DNA from: JAAZIN01 sp964441025
Lineage (GTDB): Bacteria > Bacillota > Dethiobacteria > DTU022
Reading direction: 5' to 3'
Length of the DNA stretch: 64,000 nucleotides
Assembly: GCA_964441025.1 (NCBI GenBank)
Contig: CAYTXG010000001.1
Location: 1-64,000, forward strand
A program made the translations under genes and the position numbers. Positions 49,492-58,412 of the stretch are shown here, piece by piece. Position 1 is the stretch's first letter, and every line of letters begins with the position of its first letter. A model generated the notes under the pieces. That model saw only the letters and a program-made list of their open reading frames with translations. It was not told the origin of the DNA and ran no database searches.

Positions 49492-51936
49492 GTGGGGAGG
49501 TGTTTGGACCTGTTAGTAAACGAAATAGATCACTTGAAAATAAATCATGTTTTCAGGAAACTGCTAGGCAATGAGAAAGCGTCCTTATATTCATACCAGG
49601 AAAAAGTGGCCGAATACTTATTATGCTCAGGTAAAAATGTAATATTGCGGGCTCCGACTGGTGCGGGGAAAACCTGGGCTGCGTTGCTGCCTTACCTGTA
49701 CGCACGTAGATTTGATTTGCCTTTTGTAGACAAAGTACTTTATGCACTGCCGTTACGCTCCCTGGCCTCGCAGCTTTATCAATCTACGGCAGACGCTTGC
49801 GAAAAAAATGCAAAAGAGTTTGGCGACATCGCAGTAAAAATTCAGACCGGTGAACAGCAAGATGATCCCTTTTTCCAGGGAGACATTGTATTTACAACTA
49901 TTGACCAGTTGCTTTCGTCGTACCTGCTCTGTCCCGTCTCTTTACCACGTCAGTTGGCTAATATAAATGCAGGAGCCTTACTAGGCAGCCTGATTGTTTT
50001 TGATGAATTTCATCTTCTTGACCCTGCCCGTTCCATGGGTACAGCCCTGGAGATGCTGGATAGGCTGAACGGGTTATCTCGTTTTGTTCTGATGACGGCT
50101 ACCCTCACTGACAATGCGATTTCCTTTCTTGGAAAACGCCTTCAAAACACTGTGCTTGTTGATTTAAGCGCTCCTGAAATCAGGGCTGTTGAAGGGCAAA
50201 AAGATGAACCTACGACGAGGGTTTGGCGATACCATGATGAACCGATAACAGCAGAGGATGTTCTTACCAATAATCATGAAGGATGCACGCTGGTTTTGAC
50301 CAATACTGTTAGCCGGGCGCAGCAGATCTATCGGCAAATAGAGGATTTGCTCAGGCAGTGCCAATCAACCGTAAAGGCCATCCTGCTCCATTCCAGGTTT
50401 TTTTCGGAGGATCGGATTGAGAAGGAAAAACTTATTAACGAACGTTTGGGAAAGGAAAGCCGTTTTCGAAATAATAAATTTATACTTGTCAGCACGCAGG
50501 TTGTAGAAGCCGGAATGGACTTTTCCGTTGATCGTTTGCATAGCGAACTGGCTCCGATTAACAGTTTGATCCAGCGGGCGGGGCGCTGTGCAAGATATGG
50601 CGGTAGGGGAACAGTTGATATTTATTCTGTTGAGAGCGATAGCCCTTATAAAATCGCTATGGATGAGACAGCGGCCTTTCTATCTGCACGGCAGGGGGAT
50701 GTCTTTGCTTATGAACAGGAAAGGGAGGTGGTAAACCGGATTTTAGGCAAACATGAAGAAATGGTTTTGTCTCAATACGATAATCTGTCATATCGCAGGA
50801 ACAGAGTCAACTTTTCCATGGACGGTTTGCTTGAGGGTGCGCGTGATGAGCTGATCAGGGACATTAACAGCATCAGTGTACTTCTGACTACGTTTCCCGA
50901 AAAAATACATTTCGACAGGTCTGGCGTTACACCAGAAATGCTTTCAGTACCGCCGGGAACCCTGCGCTATTTTCTCACCGAAGTTTCATCTGCTGCAGAT
51001 GGGCAATGGGTGGCCAAGGTGCCGGTAATCGATGAGGCCGGTGATGGCGAAGAAACGCGAGTTTACAGGTTTAAATGGCAAGAGATAGATCAAAAACTGC
51101 CGTCTACGGCTTGGCTGGTTGCTTTAAATCCGGCCTTTGCGCGCTACTGCGGCAAATATGGTCTTCAGCTTGGAGAAACAGGCCGGGAAAGCCCCATTAC
51201 ATACAGCAGGCAGCAGCGTTTTTCCGGTTACAGTTACCGAAGGGAAACATTTGCCGACCATATTCGCTTGGTTATAAAATATCATAGACAAATTATGCGG
51301 CAGAACCGCTATGCTGTGGCCTTGCTGGCCGCCAGGTTGGATCTGAGTATTGAGGATATCGATAGGGCGGTGCTTTACGCTGTTCTGTTGCATGATGTCG
51401 GTAAGCTCACTATTCGTTGGCAGGCTATTGCCAAGGAGTGGCAAAAGCGTAAGGATCCCGGTGCGGTTTTGTCTGAACCCTTGGCTCACACTGATTATGA
51501 TCCCGCTAGAGACTGGGAAACCCAACGTGCTCTTCCCAGGCGGCCCAACCACGCTTTGGAAGGAGCTTATGCCGTTTGTGAGCACCTAAGCAGTGATTTT
51601 GACGGCAAACCGGAGCTGGCTGCCTGTATCTATACGGCTATTGCCCGTCACCATTCCGGACATGGGTCCCAATTGAGGTCATTTAAGCTTATCCCGGATG
51701 CTATCACAGTAGTAAACGAGTTGCTTCATGAAGCGGGCTTGTCCCATATGGATGCCCTGCTAGATGAGCCTGCTCCGAATATTTGCGGTGCGAAAGGTAA
51801 ATTTGCCCGTATTTTATTGCAGGCGTCCAAGGAGGAGGACCAGTCCTGGCTGCCCCTCTACTTTTTCGTGGTAAGACAGCTGCGTCTCGCCGATCAGGCG
51901 GGCAGCGCGGAAGGAGGAAAACGATGCGATCCGTAG
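49492..51936 (+). CDS. cas3: Cas3 helicase with C-terminal HD nuclease domain
   Basis: This type I effector nuclease-helicase has about 814 residues. The superfamily 2 helicase comes first: Walker A APTGAGKT (K60), the DEFH box at 171-174 and ATLT after it, then QRAGRCARYGGRG (motif VI). The HD nuclease is at the C-terminus: LLHDVGKL (H634, D635) and later IARHHSGHGSQLRSF. Most Cas3 proteins carry HD at the N-terminus, so the order is reversed. Start is uncertain: GTG 49492 has no ribosome binding site, whereas TTG 49504 lies only three bases after GGAGG. It overlaps the next gene by 13 bases. Confidence 0.9.
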   Translation: MGRCLDLLVNEIDHLKINHVFRKLLGNEKASLYSYQEKVAEYLLCSGKNVILRAPTGAGKTWAALLPYLYARRFDLPFVDKVLYALPLRSLASQLYQSTADACEKNAKEFGDIAVKIQTGEQQDDPFFQGDIVFTTIDQLLSSYLLCPVSLPRQLANINAGALLGSLIVFDEFHLLDPARSMGTALEMLDRLNGLSRFVLMTATLTDNAISFLGKRLQNTVLVDLSAPEIRAVEGQKDEPTTRVWRYHDEPITAEDVLTNNHEGCTLVLTNTVSRAQQIYRQIEDLLRQCQSTVKAILLHSRFFSEDRIEKEKLINERLGKESRFRNNKFILVSTQVVEAGMDFSVDRLHSELAPINSLIQRAGRCARYGGRGTVDIYSVESDSPYKIAMDETAAFLSARQGDVFAYEQEREVVNRILGKHEEMVLSQYDNLSYRRNRVNFSMDGLLEGARDELIRDINSISVLLTTFPEKIHFDRSGVTPEMLSVPPGTLRYFLTEVSSAADGQWVAKVPVIDEAGDGEETRVYRFKWQEIDQKLPSTAWLVALNPAFARYCGKYGLQLGETGRESPITYSRQQRFSGYSYRRETFADHIRLVIKYHRQIMRQNRYAVALLAARLDLSIEDIDRAVLYAVLLHDVGKLTIRWQAIAKEWQKRKDPGAVLSEPLAHTDYDPARDWETQRALPRRPNHALEGAYAVCEHLSSDFDGKPELAACIYTAIARHHSGHGSQLRSFKLIPDAITVVNELLHEAGLSHMDALLDEPAPNICGAKGKFARILLQASKEEDQSWLPLYFFVVRQLRLADQAGSAEGGKRCDP

Positions 51937-53621
51937 TGCCCAAAGGGACCCTGACCTATGCCGATACTCTGGAGGCGATCGGTCTGGCCAGCTTGTTTGA
52001 AGAAATTACCGGTTCTCAATACCGTTTGCATGATCTGGATGAGTGCTATACGGTGGAAGGCCCGGATCTGCCCGCGGCAACTTCTTGGCCGGCTATAGAA
52101 CCGGGCTACCCCTTTATCTACCTGCCTGCAGATGGGGTAAAACCTACAGGCAGGGTCATGGATTACGCAGCGGAAAGGGAAAAAGATCAGCGGCGTAGGG
52201 ATTTTTTTAAATCGGCAGGTAAGAAAAGGGAGCAGCTATTAAGGACGCTACGGGATCAAGGGCAAGACGAACCGGCTCCCCCCGTACCGGAGTACAGGCT
52301 GGCCCTGTTTTTGGCTTCCATGCGCCGGGGCTGGTCGTCGGACAAACAGCTCTATCGTTGGCTGCAGGCTGATCGGCAGCGCGCAGTGGACTGGCTTGCC
52401 GCCAACCTGGGCATTGCAGCAAGCGGCAAGGTGGATGCTCCAGTGCTAACAAACAGCCAGGTTTTCAACCCCATCTCGGGCAAGGGAGTGCACCGAGCCA
52501 AACCCGATTCAACTACCCCCGCCAGCATTTCCGGCGAAGTGGTCGATCCTTTCAGAGAGTGGCTTAAATACCGCGGCGCTTACCTGGCCATGCTTCCTTA
52601 TCGAACGGATGATGGCTTTAAGGTATTTGTGATTGCTCCGGGAGATATCAAGACAGGTGGGTTGGGCAGGATTTATCACGAGATGCGCCGCCTCAACCTA
52701 TGGGGACCGATCCGCCTCGATGTAGAGACGCCGCTAAGACTGGCGGAATACCTGGTACATTGTTCTGACGTCATGGGCGGCTCGATCGCTCTGGCCGGCA
52801 GAATGACACGCGATGTGATCCGGGGTTTGCACCAGGCTTTTTTTAAAAGCCTTGGAACATCTTCTGCTTTAATGAACTATTCCTTTACGGCGTTGCCCTC
52901 GTGGTTCAGGATCGTTGACCAGGAGGACGCGAATAACTTTATTCAGCTGGTTCACTCTTTTATTGGTTACAAGGCTATTGACGGGGTTACCGGATGCCTG
53001 CGTTCTCTTAATGAAAGCCATTCGAATGACATCCCTGTTCTGCAGCAATTCAGGCAGTGGTTGGCCAGCGGTGAGCTGAAAGATTATCTGGAATTCAGCC
53101 ACCTTTTTTCCTTGCACGTTATGAAAAGGATGGGAGGGGACGAGTGGGTCAAGATCGTCTCCATGGATAACCTGGATATTCTTATGATAAGGGGGTACGA
53201 CATGCAAGGGATTATTGAAGTTAAAGGTTTCCAAAGTGTGGCCAAAGCAATTCGCAATGCTACCATCTACGCGCTTGCTGCCCAGAGGCAAGACAGGCGC
53301 ACGCGGGAGGTTCATTTCGGCCTGGCTCAGAGATGGAAGCAAAAAATCAAGGGGGGTAATGCCGCCTTTATTGCGACTCTGTCAGACTTTGTCCAGCAGT
53401 ATAACTGGGAGAGCGAGAATCTGGATAAGAAAAAGGGCGGTAGTTCTGGGGACTGGAAGCAACATAAAGTGAATGCAGTAGACCTGGACGAGGTTATCGG
53501 GTTAGTTGAGCAAAAGGGCGCAGAGCTGATAGGGATGATGTTGTTGGCTTACGGCTATGCCAGGGGCCCCAAGGCTGTATCGGATGAACAGGAACCTGAA
53601 ACAATTACAGAGGAGGCGTAG
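51924..53621 (+). CDS. probable Cas8-type large subunit of the type I effector
   Basis: I do not recognise the family of this 565-residue protein from sequence. It is assigned by position: it lies between cas3 and cas7, where the Cascade large subunit is normally encoded. It starts inside the end of cas3. A region rich in charged residues (YAAEREKDQRRRDFFKSAGK) lies around 75-100. The C-terminal part (YNWESENLDKKKGGSSGDWK, AVDLDEVIGLVEQKGAELIG) looks helical, as in a large subunit with a fused small subunit. No HD, zinc-finger or palm motif was found. No separate csa5 small-subunit gene is present, which would fit such a fusion. Confidence 0.6.
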   Translation: MRSVVPKGTLTYADTLEAIGLASLFEEITGSQYRLHDLDECYTVEGPDLPAATSWPAIEPGYPFIYLPADGVKPTGRVMDYAAEREKDQRRRDFFKSAGKKREQLLRTLRDQGQDEPAPPVPEYRLALFLASMRRGWSSDKQLYRWLQADRQRAVDWLAANLGIAASGKVDAPVLTNSQVFNPISGKGVHRAKPDSTTPASISGEVVDPFREWLKYRGAYLAMLPYRTDDGFKVFVIAPGDIKTGGLGRIYHEMRRLNLWGPIRLDVETPLRLAEYLVHCSDVMGGSIALAGRMTRDVIRGLHQAFFKSLGTSSALMNYSFTALPSWFRIVDQEDANNFIQLVHSFIGYKAIDGVTGCLRSLNESHSNDIPVLQQFRQWLASGELKDYLEFSHLFSLHVMKRMGGDEWVKIVSMDNLDILMIRGYDMQGIIEVKGFQSVAKAIRNATIYALAAQRQDRRTREVHFGLAQRWKQKIKGGNAAFIATLSDFVQQYNWESENLDKKKGGSSGDWKQHKVNAVDLDEVIGLVEQKGAELIGMMLLAYGYARGPKAVSDEQEPETITEEA

Positions 53622-53624
53622 TTC

Positions 53625-54611
53625 ATGAAACTTCATTCTCTCGCAATTTCGGGGTTGGTCACCTTGAACTTGCATGCCCTGAACAATGAGGGTGCGGAAG
53701 GTAATACCCTGATGACCCGAATGGTGGAAATAGTGGATGAGGAAGGGCAGCTGCGCACGGTTAATGCCATTTCGGGTGATATGCTTAAGCATATCCAGGC
53801 TGAACACCTTTTCCTGGAGGCCAAAAAGTCCGGCCTTCCCCTTTGCGCAGGCTGTGCCCAGTTTGACGCCAACCGGATTGCTGCGGATCAGGAGCTGGCC
53901 GCTTTAGTGGAAAACAGCGCGGACTACGAGCAGGCGAAAAATGAGAAAAGGATAGACTCGTTTAATCTTAAGCAGGTTTTGCAGGCCTGCGTGATCGACG
54001 ACTGTGAAGGTATCCTGCTCACCGGCTGGGCCGGCTCCAAAGCGCTGGCCAGGAAATCATGCATCGAATTTGGTTGGGCTGTCGGTCGCCCTGACAACAC
54101 ACGCACGGAAGCGTATATGCATGCTAAATATGTCCCGGAAGGCCGCGGCACAGGGTCCGGTTCGGAACAGAACCTGGGCCAAAATATCTTTCACCGCCCC
54201 GCTTCCAGCGGGCAGTATGCCGTGGTTTTAAATGTTGATCTTTATCGGGTCGGGCGCAATGACATCACTCTACATTACGACCTCGATCCGGGCGAAAGGA
54301 AAAATCGTGTCTGCGCCCTGCTCAAGAGTGTGCTCTACACCTTTGTGAAAATCAGCGGCGCACATCGCAACACGCAGCTTCCGCATATTCTTGATTTCAG
54401 CGGGGTAGTTGCCACCTCGACAGGTGTCTTGCCACCGCCAACGGTGAGCGCCCTGAAAGCCGACTACCTGGATGAAATCAAGCTGATCACAAAGAACCTA
54501 AACGCGGTTTCCGATCGCGGCGATCTGGCGTCTACTGCATTTAGCGGGCTTGGCGAGTTCAGTTCGGTCATGGAAAAGATCATCAATTCAGTTGAACCCT
54601 GGAGTGAGTAA
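53625..54611 (+). CDS. cas7: type I CRISPR Cas7 (DevR/Csa2 family)
   Basis: This 328-residue RAMP forms the Cascade backbone. The N-terminus LHSLAISGLVTLNLHALNNE, the GNTLMTRMVEI segment and QYAVVLNVDLYRVG are the DevR/Csa2-family pattern. A CAGC cysteine pair (LCAGCAQFDANR) occurs near residue 70, followed by DDCEGILLTGWAGSKALARK. ATG 53625 follows GAGGCGTAGTTC and lies three bases after the upstream stop. cas5 follows one base after its stop codon. Confidence 0.85.
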   Translation: MKLHSLAISGLVTLNLHALNNEGAEGNTLMTRMVEIVDEEGQLRTVNAISGDMLKHIQAEHLFLEAKKSGLPLCAGCAQFDANRIAADQELAALVENSADYEQAKNEKRIDSFNLKQVLQACVIDDCEGILLTGWAGSKALARKSCIEFGWAVGRPDNTRTEAYMHAKYVPEGRGTGSGSEQNLGQNIFHRPASSGQYAVVLNVDLYRVGRNDITLHYDLDPGERKNRVCALLKSVLYTFVKISGAHRNTQLPHILDFSGVVATSTGVLPPPTVSALKADYLDEIKLITKNLNAVSDRGDLASTAFSGLGEFSSVMEKIINSVEPWSE

Positions 54612-54612
54612 A

Positions 54613-55386
54613 ATGGTGTTAAATAAAGGTTTCGCCGGGCAGTGGCTGATTTCCAGTTATCGGCCTACCAGCCTATTCTCGCTGCGCATGACCCACGCAA
54701 CCAGCAAAGGCGGCAAAACGCTTCTGGTTCCGACGCCTTACGCAGTAAAGTTGGCCTTGATCGATGCCTGTTTCCGCCTTTTCCCTGCTGCGGAAGCATT
54801 GGCACAAGCCCATAGCGTCTACGAATTGATCAAAGCCAGGGGAATCCGTTTCCGGCCACCCGAACACTGCCTGGTTCAGAACACCTTTATCAAGGTCAAA
54901 CAGGAAGAGCGCGGTGGACCGGGTGGCACTTATACTCCAACCATTGCTTATCGTGAATTCTGTTATTACAAAGGTGAACTGGCCGTGGCAATTGATGTCT
55001 CCGGCATGTTTGAGACAGACTGCCTGCTGTTAACACGCCTTGCGCCATGTGTCAACTACCTGGGCAAACGCGGTTCCTTCATGCAATTTATTTCCACCCA
55101 GGTTCACGAGGGGTCGCTTCCCCCGGGTTATACTTGCCCGGAAGACAAGGCCGATATTGCCAATGGCGGCTATGCCGCCACCAATTACCTGGACGACTTT
55201 GGTGAGGCGCTGATCGATGATCCGGAAGGTTTTGAAAGGATTAATTCCTACGGCGGCAAATCCTCTGCACTGGGCAAATACAGGGTTCTTACCCGGACAC
55301 TACTTCCCTATTGCTACGTGAGCGGAGGGAAGCATTACAGTTATTTCAGGCATCTTGCAAAAGAGCGGCTTCATAATAAGGACTAA
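54613..55386 (+). CDS. cas5: type I CRISPR Cas5-like protein
   Basis: This 257-residue RAMP is the Cascade subunit expected to hold the crRNA 5' handle. The beginning GQWLISSYRPTSLFSLRMTH and TLLVPTPYAVKLALIDACFR replaces the usual Cas5 F-x-R-P opening with a divergent one. The assignment rests on its size, its RAMP-like glycine content and its place after cas7. ATG 54613 with GGAGTGA before it was preferred; an upstream in-frame start overlaps cas7. Confidence 0.75.
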   Translation: MVLNKGFAGQWLISSYRPTSLFSLRMTHATSKGGKTLLVPTPYAVKLALIDACFRLFPAAEALAQAHSVYELIKARGIRFRPPEHCLVQNTFIKVKQEERGGPGGTYTPTIAYREFCYYKGELAVAIDVSGMFETDCLLLTRLAPCVNYLGKRGSFMQFISTQVHEGSLPPGYTCPEDKADIANGGYAATNYLDDFGEALIDDPEGFERINSYGGKSSALGKYRVLTRTLLPYCYVSGGKHYSYFRHLAKERLHNKD

Positions 55387-55410
55387 AACTAGCCAGGCTA
55401 GGGGGGCTTG

Positions 55411-55524
55411 ATGATTCCCGAACTGCACGATATTGGCAAGCTGCTGGGTCTTGAGAAGCATTGGCTCGAAGGCTTTGGAAAGCCTGATTGGTGTATTACG
55501 GTGTTCCAGCAATATCATTCCTGA
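55411..55524 (+). pseudogene. truncated HD-domain protein stub (37 codons)
   Basis: A short frame beginning ATG 55411 after an AGGGGGG site reads MIPELHDIGKLLGLEKHWLE and stops after 37 codons. The LHDIGK motif is that of HD-domain nucleases and phosphohydrolases such as Cas3'' and the Cas10 HD domain. The remaining bases to the MNT gene at 55668 hold no continuation that I could recognise in any frame. It is probably a remnant of a stand-alone HD nuclease gene. Confidence 0.5.
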
Positions 55525-55667
55525 TAAGCGTTCCGGGACATACCGGTTCTAAAAAACTTGTCAAATGCAGGCATAGCTTACCGGCCTGGGAGCGCATAAT
55601 ATCTAAATGTTTTAGAAGTGATTATCCATCGCGCAAGTTTCTTTGCGCTTTAAAAGAGGTGCATCTT

Positions 55668-56096
55668 ATGGCTAATCAGGAGCGTTGGCAAAGGCTGCAG
55701 CCTTTGCCTGACGACATCGAGCAAAAGCTTAAAACACTAATTCCTTTCTTTAGCGAAGAAGGGGTATTGCTGGTATACCTTTTTGGTTCCTTGGGGAAGG
55801 GGTTGCCCGGTAATGATATTGATTTGGCTATCCTTGGCGGCAGCAAGCCTGTTTATCAGCTTAGAGAAGCGCTCGCCGAAAAGCTTGGCACGGAAAGGAT
55901 TGACCTGATTGATTTGGAAAGTGCTTCACCGCTATTGCGTTTTGAGATCATCAGAACAGGCCGCACTTTGTATGTCGCCGACGAACTGTTTCATGAAGGA
56001 TTTGAATTAGACACGCTGCATCAATATCGCGATACCGCGCCGCTCCGCCGCCGACAAAGCGAATACCTTAAGGAGAGGATGGCCAAATGGTCCTGA
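55668..56096 (+). CDS. mntA: MNT-type nucleotidyltransferase antitoxin (MntA)
   Basis: This 142-residue minimal nucleotidyltransferase has the catalytic signature GSLGKGLPGNDIDLAIL, i.e. GS-x9-D-x-D. MntA antitoxins inactivate their HEPN partner by adding AMP residues to a tyrosine. I chose ATG 55668 after AAAGAGGT with seven bases between; the frame is open upstream but that part is unlike the family. The HEPN gene overlaps its end by ten bases. The pair sits between cas5 and cas1. Confidence 0.87.
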   Translation: MANQERWQRLQPLPDDIEQKLKTLIPFFSEEGVLLVYLFGSLGKGLPGNDIDLAILGGSKPVYQLREALAEKLGTERIDLIDLESASPLLRFEIIRTGRTLYVADELFHEGFELDTLHQYRDTAPLRRRQSEYLKERMAKWS

Positions 56097-56518
56097 AAGA
56101 GGAAATCGTCACAGCCAGATTAAAAGAACTGGATGAAATATTGCGTGAATTAAGCAGATACAGGGATATTACCCGGGAAACGATAACTGGCGATCTCGGC
56201 AAACGATGGATTGTTGAACGCGGCTTGATTGCAGCGGCTTCAGTGATTTTCGATGTTGTTGATCATATCCTGTCGGGGCATTTTGGCCATTATGCTGAAA
56301 CATACGAGCAAAGCCTGGAAGCCTTGCGCAGCAAAGGTGTGCTTTCTGCAGAATTATACAGGCAGATTAAGGGTCTGGGCGGATTTCGTAATATTTTAAT
56401 TCACAGATACTTATCTATTGATCCCCGTGAGGTGTTTGGAAATCTCAAAAAAGGCCTGGAAATTTTCCCTAGATTTGCGCAAGAGATTTTATCCTGGCTG
56501 GAAGGGTTAAACAAATAG
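56087..56518 (+). CDS. hepT: HEPN-domain toxin (HepT, DUF86)
   Basis: This 143-residue HEPN ribonuclease is the toxin partner of MntA. The catalytic R-x4-H motif and the tyrosine that becomes AMPylated are seen in RNILIHRY. The surrounding helices LIAAASVIFDVVDHILSGHF and QIKGLGGFRN are typical of the DUF86 family. The start ATG lies inside mntA. Placement in a cas operon suggests that loss of the CRISPR locus would be punished, but that is inference. Confidence 0.88.
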   Translation: MVLKEEIVTARLKELDEILRELSRYRDITRETITGDLGKRWIVERGLIAAASVIFDVVDHILSGHFGHYAETYEQSLEALRSKGVLSAELYRQIKGLGGFRNILIHRYLSIDPREVFGNLKKGLEIFPRFAQEILSWLEGLNK

Positions 56519-56560
56519 GCCGTTGCCGCACAGCGGTCAGCAACATCAGGGGTGGATGTC

Positions 56561-57568
56561 ATGAACCTGATCATTAACAACTTCGGCAGCTTTATCGGTA
56601 AGACCAGCGAGCGCCTTGTGGTCAAGGAGAGCGGCAAGGTGGTAAGAGAGATTCCCTTTTTTGACCTGAAGCAGGTGACCATTGCCACCAGCGGGGCTTC
56701 GCTCTCCAGCGATGTCATTCGCATGTGCATGGAACATGGGGTGCAGATCAATTTTCTGTCCGGCACCGGGCAGCCTTACGCCAAGATCAGTTCACCCCAA
56801 CTGACGGCTACGGTTCAGACGCGGCGGGAGCAGTTGATGGCCTTCCTCGACCGGCGCGGCATTGACTTGGCCAGGGCTTTTGTCTCAGGGAAAATTAGAA
56901 ACCAGGTAAACACGCTAAAGTACTTTGCCAAGTACCGCAAGGAGGCTCAAAAAGAAACTTATGCTCAAGTAATGGAAGCTGCCCAAAAAATGGCCGGAAT
57001 ACTGCAGGAGCTGGACAGCTACACCGGAGAGAAGATCGATGAAGTGCGTGGTCAATTTCTTTCTATTGAAGGACGGGCTTCGGCAATTTACTGGCAGCAG
57101 GTGGGGGCAATCCTGGAGGGCAAAGTTGAGTTCCCCGGCCGGGAACACCGCGGGGCCGGAGATCCTTTCAATTCCATGCTCAACTACGGTTACGGAATTC
57201 TTTACTCCCAGATCTGGAGTGCAGCTATTCTGGCCGGGCTCGAACCCTTTGCCGGCTTTATGCATGTGGATAGGCCGGGTAAGCCTTCGCTGGTGCTGGA
57301 TCTGATTGAGGAATTCCGACAACCCGTTGTAGACAGGGTAGTTATCGCCATGTTCAGTAAGGGCTGCAAGGTCGAACTTAAGGAGGGCATGCTTTCTTCC
57401 GGAACCAGGAAAGATCTGGCCGAGAGAGTACTGACTCGCCTGGGAGCGACTGAAAGCTACGAGGGGAAAAAACACAGGCTTTCGACCATTATTCAGCGCC
57501 AGGCCAGAAGCCTTGCCACCTTTGTACGCGGTGAGGGCAAGTACAGGCCTTTTGTGGGGGGCTGGTAA
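56561..57568 (+). CDS. cas1: Cas1 integrase
   Basis: This metal-dependent endonuclease/integrase inserts new spacers, as a complex with Cas2. It has 335 residues; the fold opens LIINNFGSFIGKTSERLVV. Conserved catalytic residues are E170 in SIEGRASAIYW, H235 in GFMHVDRPGKPSL, and D247 or E250 in LDLIEEFRQPV. I chose ATG 56561 after AGGGGTGG; GTG 56552 is in frame but overlaps that site. cas2 begins at the next base after its stop. Confidence 0.95.
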   Translation: MNLIINNFGSFIGKTSERLVVKESGKVVREIPFFDLKQVTIATSGASLSSDVIRMCMEHGVQINFLSGTGQPYAKISSPQLTATVQTRREQLMAFLDRRGIDLARAFVSGKIRNQVNTLKYFAKYRKEAQKETYAQVMEAAQKMAGILQELDSYTGEKIDEVRGQFLSIEGRASAIYWQQVGAILEGKVEFPGREHRGAGDPFNSMLNYGYGILYSQIWSAAILAGLEPFAGFMHVDRPGKPSLVLDLIEEFRQPVVDRVVIAMFSKGCKVELKEGMLSSGTRKDLAERVLTRLGATESYEGKKHRLSTIIQRQARSLATFVRGEGKYRPFVGGW

Positions 57569-57829
57569 ATGCAGACGCTGGTCATTTACGATATCCCCGA
57601 TGACAGAATCAGGAACAAAATCGCAGTAGCCTGCAAAGACTACGGGCTGCAGCGAATTCAGTACAGCGCTTTCATCGGTGGGATCAATCATAATCGCCGT
57701 GACGAACTATACCAGCGCCTGCGGCGCACCCTGGGCCGGTATGAGGGTAATATTCAACTGTACCCGGTGTGTGATAAAGATATTCGTTTGAAACGTGAGA
57801 TTATAAACAGCAGCGGAGGAAACAGTTGA
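57569..57829 (+). CDS. cas2: Cas2
   Basis: This 86-residue ferredoxin-fold protein forms the central dimer of the spacer-integration complex. The first strand TLVIYDIPDDRIRNKIAVAC with the conserved aspartate, GLQRIQYSAFIGG, then YPVCDKDIRLKREI are typical. It abuts cas1 on one side and cas4 on the other without gaps, so all are translated from one message. Confidence 0.94.
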   Translation: MQTLVIYDIPDDRIRNKIAVACKDYGLQRIQYSAFIGGINHNRRDELYQRLRRTLGRYEGNIQLYPVCDKDIRLKREIINSSGGNS

Positions 57830-58408
57830 ATGCTGCCCTTAAGAGTTTCCGATCTGAAGCAGTACATATACTGCCCCCGGATCGTCTATTTTTACTATGT
57901 TTTGCCTGTACCCCGCCGGGTGACAAGGAAAATGGAGTATGGGAAAATGGAACATTTTGAAATCAGCCGTTTGGAAAAGCGAAGAGGTTTGAGAGCCTAT
58001 GGTCTGCAGGAAGGCAGCCGCGATTTTCAGGTCTTTTTACAATCGGCGCGCCTTGGATTGCATGGACTGCTGGACATGGCAATCACCACCACGGGCGGCC
58101 AGGTCTATCCCGTTGAATTTAAGCATAGCGTCAGCAAGTATGGACTGCATCAGAAATACCAACTTGCTGCATACGCCATGCTGCTGGAAGATCTTTATCG
58201 CAAACCGGTCCGCTGCGGTTTTTTATACCTGATTCCGTCTAAAACTGCTCTACCCATCGAAATAACAACGGGGATGAGAGTACATGTTAAGAAAACGCTG
58301 TCAGCTGTGCGCAATGTGATCGCCGGAGAAAGAATTCCCGGTTATGTTCGTTCCAAAGGCCGCTGTACAGACTGCGAATTTAAAAACTACTGTGCCGATC
58401 TGGGGTGA
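57830..58408 (+). CDS. cas4: Cas4 exonuclease (adaptation)
   Basis: This 192-residue PD-(D/E)XK nuclease with an iron-sulfur cluster processes prespacer ends and helps choose the PAM. The first cluster cysteine is in YCPRIVYF (C15), the others in CTDCEFKNYC at the C-terminus. The nuclease motif is LDMAITTTGGQVYPVEFKHS. It starts directly after the cas2 stop. A second Cas4-type gene follows. Confidence 0.93.
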   Translation: MLPLRVSDLKQYIYCPRIVYFYYVLPVPRRVTRKMEYGKMEHFEISRLEKRRGLRAYGLQEGSRDFQVFLQSARLGLHGLLDMAITTTGGQVYPVEFKHSVSKYGLHQKYQLAAYAMLLEDLYRKPVRCGFLYLIPSKTALPIEITTGMRVHVKKTLSAVRNVIAGERIPGYVRSKGRCTDCEFKNYCADLG

Positions 58409-58412
58409 AGGG

